Shown one piece after another: positions 8,986 through 16,913 of a DNA stretch of 47,882 nt; the first letter of the stretch is position 1; each line of letters opens with the position of its first letter. This DNA is from Chloroflexota bacterium (GTDB taxonomy: Bacteria; Chloroflexota; Anaerolineae; Promineifilales; Promineifilaceae): the NCBI GenBank assembly GCA_029559155.1, contig JAKQCM010000200.1:1-47882 (forward strand). The letters run 5' to 3'. The notes beneath the pieces were generated by a model. That model was not told where the DNA came from. It ran no database searches and saw only the letters and a program-made list of their open reading frames with translations. Both the position numbers and the translations under genes were made by a program.

Positions 8986-9558
8986 TCAGGCGCCGGTTCC
9001 CTGGAAAGCGGTTTGCCCGCCGTGGCAGCCGCCCGGCCCATTACCGAAGCCGCGCCCACCGCCATTGCCGTGCATGCTTCCCCACGGTTCGTTAACGCGG
9101 GAGGTTATCATGGCGGCCATGTTGACTTGCATCCAATCGGCCTGTTCTTGCGAGAGTGTGCCAGCGGCAACGGCCGTATCCAGCGCAGCCTGATGTTGGA
9201 CCAGCGCCGCGTCGATGATAACCTGCGCGTCTACCTCATAATTGGCGGCCAGATCAGCGATGGAAATGCCGGTGGAAAGTTCGTCCCAAACCTCATCCAC
9301 CGTTAAATTCAAGGTTTGGGCTACAACGTCTACCAAAGAGAAGCCGCCCATCATGCCGCCGTGGGCGCCGCGCCCCATGCCACCCTGTTGGCCGCCCATC
9401 ATGCCGCCTTGCAGACCGCCCATTATGCCCGGTCCAAACCCGGGCGCGATGGGGGGAATCGGGGGTTGATTGCCCTCCTGCGCCAAGACGGAAAAAGCGC
9501 CAAAAACGAGAACGGCCGTGACAACTATCCCAATAACAATTAATTTTGCGTATTTCAT
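8986..9558 (-). CDS. Secreted Met/Gly-rich protein
   Basis: A 190-residue exported protein. Residues 1-26 are a signal peptide ending in VLAQEG. A Gly/Met-rich segment follows (GIMGGLQGGMMGGQQGG and GGMMGGF). Then comes a helical middle with LNLTVDEVWDELSTGISIAD and AAVAAGTLSQEQADWM, whose pattern recalls DUF2680-type small secreted proteins with G-x-I/L-T/S-x-EQAD motifs. The tail is Gly-rich with one Cys and two His (GGCHGG). GGAG lies 7 bp before the ATG. It is adjacent to and upstream of the Met-rich-sensor two-component pair. Metal binding is plausible; the function is unknown. Confidence 0.82.
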   Translation of the reverse strand: MKYAKLIVIGIVVTAVLVFGAFSVLAQEGNQPPIPPIAPGFGPGIMGGLQGGMMGGQQGGMGRGAHGGMMGGFSLVDVVAQTLNLTVDEVWDELSTGISIADLAANYEVDAQVIIDAALVQHQAALDTAVAAGTLSQEQADWMQVNMAAMITSRVNEPWGSMHGNGGGRGFGNGPGGCHGGQTAFQGTGA

Positions 9559-9745
9559 TCCAATGCTCCATTCTTAAACCGCCGCTGCGGTTAATCAATA
9601 AGTTGTTGACATGAAGAAGCATAATCGACCATGATGGAGATCTTATGGAGATGGCATGGAATTACCGTGCAGCCCGATCAAAAGCAGGGTGGTGGACTTG
9701 GATGTCTTCAAAATAGGCCAGCCCTACCCTTACAAAGGAAAAACG

Positions 9746-10078
9746 ATGTCAGATAACCCGAAAAACGACTTCCCCGACAAACAATGCGGCATATGTTCTG
9801 GCCTGTCGAGCGAGGAATATGCTTCTCAAAAATATGGGTGGGAACAAGACAACACTTATTTTCCGGCGGCCTCCGGCTTTCTCATCGTTGTGCGAGATTT
9901 CCAGCCCTATGGCAGCCGGAAGTTACAACTCCAACAGTGTCCCGAATGCAGCGCCTATTACCTTTACCGGAGTGACTATGAATATCTGGTTAACGGCAGC
10001 GAGGATGAGGAGTTTTTGACTCGCCTCAGTGATGAGCAGGCGGCTGAATATTTGAACCGGCCGACGCCGGAATCATGA
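9746..10078 (+). CDS. Hypothetical small protein with two Cys pairs
   Basis: A 110-residue soluble protein. The ATG at 9746 is chosen over an upstream one at 9656 because AAAGGA lies 6 bp before it. Two CxxC motifs, CGICSG (about residue 15) and CPECSAYY (about residue 72), could bind one zinc ion as a zinc-ribbon-like knuckle. The C-terminal part is acidic (GSEDEEFLTRLSDEQAAEYL). No family is recognised. It is divergent from the Met-rich secreted gene and convergent with the PilO-like gene, so it appears monocistronic. Confidence 0.7.
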   Translation: MSDNPKNDFPDKQCGICSGLSSEEYASQKYGWEQDNTYFPAASGFLIVVRDFQPYGSRKLQLQQCPECSAYYLYRSDYEYLVNGSEDEEFLTRLSDEQAAEYLNRPTPES

Positions 10079-10288
10079 ATTAACAAACAGTTGGCATGAA
10101 GGTGTGCGCCGCGTCACAAAGAAGCCCTCGCTGGCAATTGTGCGCTATTCATGGCCGATTTTGCCGACACTTTTTGGGGGAACCCCGTTATATCGTTGGC
10201 CTTAAGCGTCGATGTCGGCGCCGGCAGGATACAAACGAGCGGGGCATGGAACTGAATCACCGTAAACTTGGCCGTTGGCGCGGGCAGG

Positions 10289-11269
10289 TCAGGGAACAAC
10301 AGCCTCGGCGGGAAGTCCATTATTCAAGCGCTGTAGAGCGGTGATGGCTTCCTGGCCATCCGGGCGAAGCTCAATGGCGCGCTTGAGGTCGGCTTTGGCT
10401 TCTTCTGACTGTTGGGCGGCGGAAAGCTGGTAAGCCCGGTAAAGATAAGCTGCATACAGCCGCGTTTGCATATCAAAATCGTCGGGAGTCAGGAGCAAAA
10501 TTTGCTCCAAAATGCGGATCGCTTCGGACCAGTTTTCGGCCATCCAGGGTTCGTAGAGGCTGTTAACCAGCGTTGTCAGGTCGGCCGTCGGCGCGGCGTT
10601 GATGGCTGCTGATGCGCCATTAACGGCCGTTCCACTTACGCCGTTAGGTGATATTTCCATTAATGGCGCTGCTTCGGGGGCCGCGCCGGTAGCCAGAGGC
10701 GACGTATAAAGAGCCAGACTCATGTCCAGTGTGGATTGTCCTTCCCCTTGGGCAAGCCTAACGTCTTTCAAGGATACGCCAGGCCAGGTGGTCTCCTGAA
10801 AACGGCCGAGAAAATCCAACAATTGCAGCACAGGTCCTGTCATCTGCACGGCGAACGACTGCACGCTGTACAAAGCGTCGGGGGCAACCGGCTCGGCCGC
10901 AGATTGCGCATGCAAACCGGTGATGGTGACGCTGCTGCTGGCCGCATACCGGTAAAGGCTGTCTAAAATGGCCGCTGCCTGAGCTTCGCTTAAAAACGCG
11001 CCGCTTGTGGCGTTAAGTTTCGTCTGAGAATCGGTCAGTTGTGCTTGCAGCGCGGCTGCCGAATCTTGTTGCGCCTGTTCACCCTGGTGCGTGGTTTGCT
11101 GCATGGCTAAGACCTGGGCAGCCAATTCCTGTCGCGCCGCCCATTGGGGCAGCACGTTAGCAGAAAGGAAATAGGCAAACCAAATCAGAGTAATGGTGAT
11201 GAAAGCGATTGCCAAAACAGACAACATGTTACTGCGGATCGTGTCGCGTAAATCGTATAAAACGTCCAT
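10289..11269 (-). CDS. PilO-like membrane protein with a TPR-like C-terminus
   Basis: A 326-residue protein with a short cytoplasmic start, a membrane segment at about residues 17-37, and a coiled coil (about 40-95). Then comes a region shaped like PilO, with SVTITGLHAQS, FAVQMTGPVLQLLDFLGRFQ and TLDMSLALY as the beta-alpha-beta core. From about residue 235 a TPR-like helical part follows (WMAENWSEAIRILEQILLL and KADLKRAIELRPDGQEAI). PilO proteins normally stop before such a domain. It is the last gene of the minus-strand archaellum-type cluster, 22 bp after the PilN-like gene. PilN/PilO pairs form an alignment complex in type IV pili; here it may support the archaellum-like motor. Confidence 0.68.
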   Translation of the reverse strand: MDVLYDLRDTIRSNMLSVLAIAFITITLIWFAYFLSANVLPQWAARQELAAQVLAMQQTTHQGEQAQQDSAAALQAQLTDSQTKLNATSGAFLSEAQAAAILDSLYRYAASSSVTITGLHAQSAAEPVAPDALYSVQSFAVQMTGPVLQLLDFLGRFQETTWPGVSLKDVRLAQGEGQSTLDMSLALYTSPLATGAAPEAAPLMEISPNGVSGTAVNGASAAINAAPTADLTTLVNSLYEPWMAENWSEAIRILEQILLLTPDDFDMQTRLYAAYLYRAYQLSAAQQSEEAKADLKRAIELRPDGQEAITALQRLNNGLPAEAVVP

Positions 11270-11291
11270 GGGTTATGTACTCGCTGCTTCG

Positions 11292-13205
11292 TTACTGCCC
11301 CTGCAATTCGACAATGATGACAAAAGCGACGGTGTTCAGGGGGACGGCGCTGGTTAGGGGTGGGGCGATTTGCTTCGCCAGGATGAGGTGGCGGGAAACG
11401 ACCGTTTCCCGCACTCGCCCCATCGCCACAGCCAGCCCGCTTTCCTGTCCGGTCTGATTGTTGCTGACCGCCGGGGGATCTACCTGCAACGTCACTTTCA
11501 CGTCGCGGCGGCATAACGAAGCCCAGGAGAAGGTGATGGTCCCTTCATACGTGCCTTGCGGCAGCCCGGTAATGTTCGCCGTTACGTCCATCAGGCTGGG
11601 CGCGCCGCCCTGATTGGGGCTGATTTGCAGCCAGGGCGCACTGGTAACGGCCGACCAGCTCAACGTACTGTCGCCAAAGATTTGCACAGATTGGTTGGGT
11701 GGGTTGGCCCCGCCAGCGGTGGCCGGACCAAAGGCCAGCTGGTCCAGATTCAGACTCAGGGCCGGCACTTCCAAAACGGCGATGTTGTACGTGGCGCTGG
11801 GGCTGAACTGCTGCATTTTGTTGGTGATATTGGCAACGGCCGTGCCGTCTACTGACGCCGCCGGAAAACAAACCGACGAGGCAAAATTACCGGTACCCGC
11901 CGGGGAATAATCGTCGTTTTCCCATTGAGCGCCGTCCAGCGTCACGCGCAGAAAGGTATCTACGCCCAGCGCCAGGTTCGACGTGGCGACCTGATAAAAA
12001 CGACCGCCCTTGGTGATAAAACTGGCATTGTCCTGGTCTCCCTGAGGGAAGAAATTGCGCGTTTGCGTTTCGCCTACCAGGATAACGGTCGGAGTGGTTT
12101 CGTCGGGTTCAAAGGCATCGCGCAAGTCTGGGGTATTGGTGGGGTCTGGCTGGGCGGTGGGCGGCGGCGGCGTATTGGTAGCCGTTGGACCCGGCGTGGG
12201 AACCATTTCTTGCACAAAAAGCTGATAGCCCATCTGAGGCCCAAACTGCCCGCGATTGGTCACCTGGATAAAGACTTGTACATCTCCGGCAAGGCTTTGG
12301 ACGCCAATTTCTGAGGCCAGGGTTCCATCTTGCCGGTCATCGTTGACGTATACCTGGTTATTGATGGTAACAGTTAGCACTGTGTCTACGCCGGGAGAAA
12401 GGTTGGTGGTGGCAATGGTGTAGAAACGGCCGTTCTTGGCTAAAAACCAGGCGTTGTCTACATCGCCGTTGGGGTAGAAGTTGCGGGTCTGCACTTCGCC
12501 GACAAAAATGGGTTTGGCCTGGTTGTCGTCAATTTCGTAGGCGTCGCGCAAATTGGGGGTGGGGGTGATGGTGGGCACGGCCGTTGGGTTTGTCACCGGG
12601 CCGGCGCTTGTTGCTGTTGCTGCGACTGTGGTTGGTGAGGGCGCAGTTGTTGCCGTAGGCGAGGGCGACAACGTCGGCGTGATGACCGGTTGCGGTGTAG
12701 GCAGCAGGGTAATCGACTGCACCACAATCCGCGAAAACTGCCCGGAGGCTTCCAGTTCCTGGGCATAGGCGATAACGGCCGTATCATCGGCCGCTTCACC
12801 TGAAATGGTCAGGCGATTGTCTGTCTGTTCTACGCCCATTAACGTGATCTGATTGGTGTCGGTTTTGATGGCATCTACTACGGCCGGCCAATTCACATGC
12901 TGCGCGCCTGTGCTCGACTGTATGGCGGCCAAACTATCCGCCTCCGTTTGTGCTTCTGCCACTCTGGTTTGCAAGGCGTTTATCGTAGGGTCGCCTCCCA
13001 GATTGCCGATCTCGGCCATTTGCAACTGGCTTAATTCGCTCTCCAAACGTTGGGTGTCGGCCCGCACGGCCGTGGCTACCAGGTACATGGGCACAAACAA
13101 CAGCAGCAATCCCAAGGCAACCAACCACAAAATGATGGGGCGCCGGGAGTTTGTGGATGCTTGATCGTTCAGAACTTTGTCTAAATCATAAGAAGATTCG
13201 CGCAT
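11292..13205 (-). CDS. PilN-like membrane protein fused to two PPC domains and an Ig/BACON-like domain
   Basis: A 637-residue protein of unusual build. Residues 1-22 are cytoplasmic, 23-44 form a membrane segment, and 45-90 a coiled coil. Residues 100-180 match PilN (VNWPAVVDAIKTDTNQITLM, then LTISGEAADDTAVIAYAQEL). After a Thr/Pro linker come two repeats starting LRDAYEIDD and LRDAFEPDE with NGRFYTIATTNLSPGVDT-type cores, typical of bacterial pre-peptidase C-terminal (PPC) domains. Another Thr/Pro linker separates these. A BACON/Ig-like domain (WLQISPNQGGAPSLMDVTAN) and a short tail follow. ATG 13205 is preferred over an upstream start. The C-terminal two thirds would lie outside the membrane, possibly reaching the cell surface. 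Confidence 0.72.
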   Translation of the reverse strand: MRESSYDLDKVLNDQASTNSRRPIILWLVALGLLLLFVPMYLVATAVRADTQRLESELSQLQMAEIGNLGGDPTINALQTRVAEAQTEADSLAAIQSSTGAQHVNWPAVVDAIKTDTNQITLMGVEQTDNRLTISGEAADDTAVIAYAQELEASGQFSRIVVQSITLLPTPQPVITPTLSPSPTATTAPSPTTVAATATSAGPVTNPTAVPTITPTPNLRDAYEIDDNQAKPIFVGEVQTRNFYPNGDVDNAWFLAKNGRFYTIATTNLSPGVDTVLTVTINNQVYVNDDRQDGTLASEIGVQSLAGDVQVFIQVTNRGQFGPQMGYQLFVQEMVPTPGPTATNTPPPPTAQPDPTNTPDLRDAFEPDETTPTVILVGETQTRNFFPQGDQDNASFITKGGRFYQVATSNLALGVDTFLRVTLDGAQWENDDYSPAGTGNFASSVCFPAASVDGTAVANITNKMQQFSPSATYNIAVLEVPALSLNLDQLAFGPATAGGANPPNQSVQIFGDSTLSWSAVTSAPWLQISPNQGGAPSLMDVTANITGLPQGTYEGTITFSWASLCRRDVKVTLQVDPPAVSNNQTGQESGLAVAMGRVRETVVSRHLILAKQIAPPLTSAVPLNTVAFVIIVELQGQ

Positions 13206-13663
13206 AATGGTTACTTCACTTGAGTTGTTTTGTCTTGCCTTTTGGCAAACAAAACGCACAAACTACGCTCGCCTGGAGGCTGTTTGCAACGATTGGTAAT
13301 GTCTACAGCTCCCAGGGATTCAACCGCAAATCACAATGACCCGAAAGACAAACGTCTGCATGTGGATTAAAAAATGAATCTGGTAATCGAGAAGTATGTC
13401 ATGCTGAGGTCCTCCGAAGCATCCCACTTGTGTGGAATGACCGAGCTAGAGAGATTCTTTGCTCCGAAGACTGCGCTCTGTCCGAAGACTGCGCTCTGAG
13501 TGACCTGTTCATTACCTACCTGATTATTTTCTAAAAGAGTAACCAGACGTTTGTCTCCTTTGGCGGAAGTTCAACCATTATATGAATAGATTGGCGCGTA
13601 AAGCGGAAAATAAACGTGAATATTACGGGTAGGAAGCGATAAGATACGCGAGTTTGTTGCGCG
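13206..13663. other. Intergenic stretch with a dispersed-type repeat, no gene
   Basis: This 458-bp gap between the prepilin peptidase and PilN-like genes holds no credible reading frame. Its centre (about 13398-13503) is a repeat of the kind starting TGTCATGCTGAGG, a type I recall as dispersed in Chloroflexota and other genomes. The left part should carry the promoter of the PilN-like gene, because the repeat is likely to interrupt read-through from the peptidase gene. No terminator was identified. Confidence 0.6.
13398..13503. repeat. Intergenic repeat element with an internal 18-bp tandem duplication
   Basis: The element opens with TGTCATGCTGAGGTCCTCCG and ends near CTGAGTGAC. Inside it the 18-mer TCCGAAGACTGCGCTCTG occurs twice in direct tandem (13463-13480 and 13481-13498). 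No protein is encoded and no terminal inverted repeats are clear. Its dispersed nature is recalled from similar genomes, not shown in this window, where it occurs once. Confidence 0.55.
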
Positions 13664-14275
13664 TTAGAGAGGGGTGTAAAGGAGAGCGATGAAGACGCCG
13701 AGGGACAAAAAAGGAGCATACGGGATGTGGTAGCGACGGCCGTATCCGCGCAGCAGCAGATAGGCGGCGGCCAATCCACCCAGCCCTACACCCAGCAGCA
13801 AAGGCCACAGCACACCGGGGAAACCAAAGATCAGGCCAATCAGCGCCGCCAGTTTTACGTCGCCGCCGCCCAGGTCGCCGGGGCGCAGCCAGGCGGCCAG
13901 GACAAAAGCAGCCAAGGCCAACCCACCGCCCAATAATACGGCCGTCCAAGACTGCCTCCCATCGACCAGATGATAAGCCAGCGTCAGGGCGATGGCCGGG
14001 TACACCAGCACGTTGAGAACCAATCTGTATTTGCCGTCGATCAGGGCAATCAACAAGAAAAATGCATACAAGGCCAGAGACACCCATTGCCCGCGCAGGC
14101 CGAAGTAATAACAGACCACGGCCGTCGTCGATCCTATTACCCAGGGCAAGCCGGCAGGCTGTTTCTGTAGAATGGCCGAACGCGGCGTTTTTGCCAGACG
14201 GCACGGTAAAAAGTCGCTTAACCAATTCAACAACCAGCCCAACAAAAACCCCAGAACCAGCCATAAAAAACCCAT
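13664..14275 (-). CDS. Prepilin/prearchaellin peptidase (A24 family)
   Basis: A 203-residue membrane aspartic protease that cleaves class III signal peptides after Gly. The two catalytic aspartates are visible in FLLIALIDGKYRLVLNVLVY and in GGGDVKLAALIGLIFG (the GxGD motif). About six membrane helices are present. The N-terminal cytoplasmic methyltransferase domain of bacterial PilD is reduced to a short loop, so it probably cleaves without methylating, as archaeal ArlK/FlaK does. Its ATG follows the stop of the preceding gene by 1 bp (TGACATG), so it is coupled to the archaellum-type operon. The archaellin-like protein at 22426-23013 is the expected substrate. Confidence 0.95.
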   Translation of the reverse strand: MGFLWLVLGFLLGWLLNWLSDFLPCRLAKTPRSAILQKQPAGLPWVIGSTTAVVCYYFGLRGQWVSLALYAFFLLIALIDGKYRLVLNVLVYPAIALTLAYHLVDGRQSWTAVLLGGGLALAAFVLAAWLRPGDLGGGDVKLAALIGLIFGFPGVLWPLLLGVGLGGLAAAYLLLRGYGRRYHIPYAPFLSLGVFIALLYTPL

Positions 14276-14276
14276 G

Positions 14277-15314
14277 TCAGACCATCTCCTGATTCTTTTG
14301 CCGCAGTTGGCGCAGCATCTGGGCGCTGCGATCTGCCAATCGAACCATGTCTACGTCGCCCATGTTGTGCAGCAATGTTTCGTAATGGGCAAGCTTGTCG
14401 TCTTCGTCGAAGACGCTGTTTAGCAGGGTTTGAATGTCGCCGGTTGCTTCGGCGAGTAGTTTTTCGGCCGTTTCTTCAGGCGGCGGCTGATTGACGACTG
14501 GCGCGGGGGGAGTGGCTGGGTATTGCACGGCCGTTGTCTGCTGTTCGGGTGGCGGCGCGGCGGCGTTGGCCGGGTTTTGCTGCGCCTGTTTCCCGCCGCC
14601 TGCGGCCGGGGGCGCGCCGGGCTGTCTGGCCCCACCGCCACCGGCGTTTGCCTGGTCGCCGACGTTTGGTTGTGGGGTGGCGGTGGCCGCCGAGTCTGGT
14701 GGATTGCCCTGGCCAGTATTAGCGCCTGTTTCGGTTCTGGCGCTGGTTTGCCGGGCCGCGTCGTTGGAAGAAACGGCCGTTTGTTCAACTTCATCCATGG
14801 CTGTTTCCGCTTCGGCGCTGTTCAACAGGCGCAGCTCTTCTTGTTGGCGCGCTCTGGTCTGCTGCAAAATAGGAAACAAGGCCATCCCCAAAGCAGCCAA
14901 GAAGAGGCCAACGGCGGCGACGGCCGTTATCAGAATTGCTTTTTGCCCTAAAATCACATCCATCAGGCTCAAGTCTACTTGCGGCATGGCCAGCGCTTCT
15001 CCCAATGCGACGTACCGATCGCGGGCCAGAGGATCGGTCGTTTCCTGAAGCAGCATAGTCAAGGTCGCAGCCAACGCCTCATCGTCCCAGGTTGCCAGCC
15101 GGAACTGCGCCTGAGCTGCGTCGCCCGTCAGGGCATATGCTTCGGCGGCCATTGCCACGTAAGTCCGCTGATGGTCTGGCGATAGCTGCGCTGGGGCCAC
15201 GTTGGCCCACTGGACAGGCCACAACCACCAGCCAATGACCAGCCAGCCCAACAACAACCCACCGACAAAAACCAGGGGAAGGAGAAGATGAAACGGCCGT
15301 GTGGATTTAGACAT
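14277..15314 (-). CDS. Unknown two-TM protein between ArlJ and the prepilin peptidase
   Basis: A 345-residue protein that I do not recognise. A membrane helix near residues 9-30 (LLLPLVFVGGLLLGWLVIGW) and another near 125-148 enclose an extracytoplasmic helical region (SPDHQRTYVAMAAEAYALTG). A long Ala/Pro/Gln/Gly-rich linker (about 170-280) leads to a cytoplasmic C-terminal helical part with EKLLAEATGDIQTLLNSVFD and LADRSAQMLRQLRQKN. ATG 15314 is chosen because GAGGAA lies 10 bp before it. It lies 108 bp after arlJ and 1 bp before the peptidase gene. The position suggests a lineage-specific component of the archaellum-type machine. Confidence 0.8.
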   Translation of the reverse strand: MSKSTRPFHLLLPLVFVGGLLLGWLVIGWWLWPVQWANVAPAQLSPDHQRTYVAMAAEAYALTGDAAQAQFRLATWDDEALAATLTMLLQETTDPLARDRYVALGEALAMPQVDLSLMDVILGQKAILITAVAAVGLFLAALGMALFPILQQTRARQQEELRLLNSAEAETAMDEVEQTAVSSNDAARQTSARTETGANTGQGNPPDSAATATPQPNVGDQANAGGGGARQPGAPPAAGGGKQAQQNPANAAAPPPEQQTTAVQYPATPPAPVVNQPPPEETAEKLLAEATGDIQTLLNSVFDEDDKLAHYETLLHNMGDVDMVRLADRSAQMLRQLRQKNQEMV

Positions 15315-15422
15315 GGAGCGATGTTCCTCAGTCATCAGAAAGGGATCGATTGAAAAAAGAAACTTCCTGCCGCCCAAACTGCGCATAGTATCATTTTGCG
15401 TAAACCTTCATTCAACCTTTGC

Positions 15423-16913
15423 TCAAATGGTTAACAACTGCGCGACCAAAGGCGGCACAACCCAGAAGCTCATGCCCGACATAAAAAGCAGCACCGACAG
15501 ATAAAGCGTGAGCTTAAATTTATATCCGCCATCACTGGCGACGATCGCCATCGCGCTAATTACCGCCAACAAAACCACCATCATGATGGTAATGGCGTCC
15601 AGAAACTGCATTTGCTGCGGGTTAAAATTGGCCAGCGGCATCGCCAGGTTTTCCGAGGCCATTGCCGCCTGATCCGCCGTCATGGCAGTTTGCATCAGGA
15701 GTACAAAGTTGTGGATGATGTGCAGCACAAATACCATCAACGCGGCGACGACGATATGCATTACCAGCGTCAGCCAGGTAAATGTGCTGACTACGGTGCG
15801 TCTTTTGGCGCGCAGCATCGCAGTGCGCGAGGCAAACAGAGAGCAAAGAAACCCCACTTGTTCCGGGTCGCCGCCCAGGCGTACCGCTTCGTAAAAAATG
15901 CCGGTTGCCTGCCGAATGAGCCGGCTGCCAGTTTCGTTGCCAAAACGCTGCCAGCAAACCGTCGGGCTGACCAGAGCACGCAAGCGGGTATCTAATCGCT
16001 TTACATCGGGCTGAAGCCTGGGGAAGGAGCTGATGTCTATTTTGGTGATGGCTTCTTTGAGGGTGGTACCGGTGGACGTGGCTATGCCGCCTACCGAGCG
16101 TAAAAACGAACTGATCTCGGCGTCTTTTTTGGTTATTTCGGCGTCAGCCCGGTAGCTGACAATGCCTAAAGGCAGTAACACGGCCGATACGGCTGCCAGT
16201 ACCCACGCCTGGTTAAACCCAAGAAATATCAAAACTCCGCCCATGAGAACGGCCGTAGGGATAATCACGCGGCTTACTTGCAGGGTGCGCCGCTGGCTGT
16301 CTGACCCGATAGCCGACGGGATGATCATCTCTTCCTGTGGCGCAGCGCGCGAGAGAATCCAGGCGCCAAAGAAACCCATGATAACGGCCGTTACCACCAA
16401 CCCGGTAATCATGCCCGTGCCCATCGAATAAATCATCGTCGACACCAGATTAATGATCACAATCAGAGCCACCGAAACCACAATCGAAGAAAACGCATCC
16501 GACCACTTTTTCAACGATTCCAGGTCGCGTTCATAAGCATTGTCGTACACATTTGCCTGCACCGCCGCTTCACGGGCCAGAAAAGCGGGCAACGGCTCAC
16601 CAGACCGCATCGCGTCGGACAAACGCAGCAGAAAGCTTTTGATTTCCTCGGTAGGCGCTTTGTCGGCCACCGTGCGGCACGCTTCCGGGTAGTCGAACCG
16701 GAGTTCGTTCACCAGTAAATTGATGGCGATAAAATAATTCGCCGCCGGCGAACCGGATTCCGCAGCCATTTCAAACGTTTTGCTGCGCGAGATGCCCGCA
16801 GCGGCCGTGGCCGACATATAGGTCAACTGGTAAAACTGGTCAAAAGCCGTAACGTTTTTGAATTTATAAGAGCTTTTGGCGATGGGCTTCGGCAAGGATT
16901 TGGAAGAAGTCAT
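15423..16913 (-). CDS. arlJ: ArlJ/FlaJ-like archaellum membrane platform protein
   Basis: A 496-residue polytopic protein with two T2SSF-type units, as in archaeal ArlJ and unlike the shorter single-unit TadB/TadC. The first unit starts with FDQFYQLTYMSATAAAGISR, with LLRLSDAMRSGEPLPAFLAR after it. The second includes FLRSVGGIATSTGTTLKEAI and ends with a cluster of membrane helices. About eight or nine hydrophobic segments are seen. ATG 16913 has AAGGAG 12 bp upstream; a GTG at 16922 is an alternative. Either start overlaps the arlI gene by 50-59 bp. In archaea ArlJ is the membrane core on which ArlI acts to assemble and turn the filament. Confidence 0.88.
   Translation of the reverse strand: MTSSKSLPKPIAKSSYKFKNVTAFDQFYQLTYMSATAAAGISRSKTFEMAAESGSPAANYFIAINLLVNELRFDYPEACRTVADKAPTEEIKSFLLRLSDAMRSGEPLPAFLAREAAVQANVYDNAYERDLESLKKWSDAFSSIVVSVALIVIINLVSTMIYSMGTGMITGLVVTAVIMGFFGAWILSRAAPQEEMIIPSAIGSDSQRRTLQVSRVIIPTAVLMGGVLIFLGFNQAWVLAAVSAVLLPLGIVSYRADAEITKKDAEISSFLRSVGGIATSTGTTLKEAITKIDISSFPRLQPDVKRLDTRLRALVSPTVCWQRFGNETGSRLIRQATGIFYEAVRLGGDPEQVGFLCSLFASRTAMLRAKRRTVVSTFTWLTLVMHIVVAALMVFVLHIIHNFVLLMQTAMTADQAAMASENLAMPLANFNPQQMQFLDAITIMMVVLLAVISAMAIVASDGGYKFKLTLYLSVLLFMSGMSFWVVPPLVAQLLTI

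Noticed and set aside
10079-10288. Possible gene or RNA in the 210-bp gap between convergent genes
   Set aside because: No plausible frame, hairpin with T-run or conserved RNA pattern was seen.
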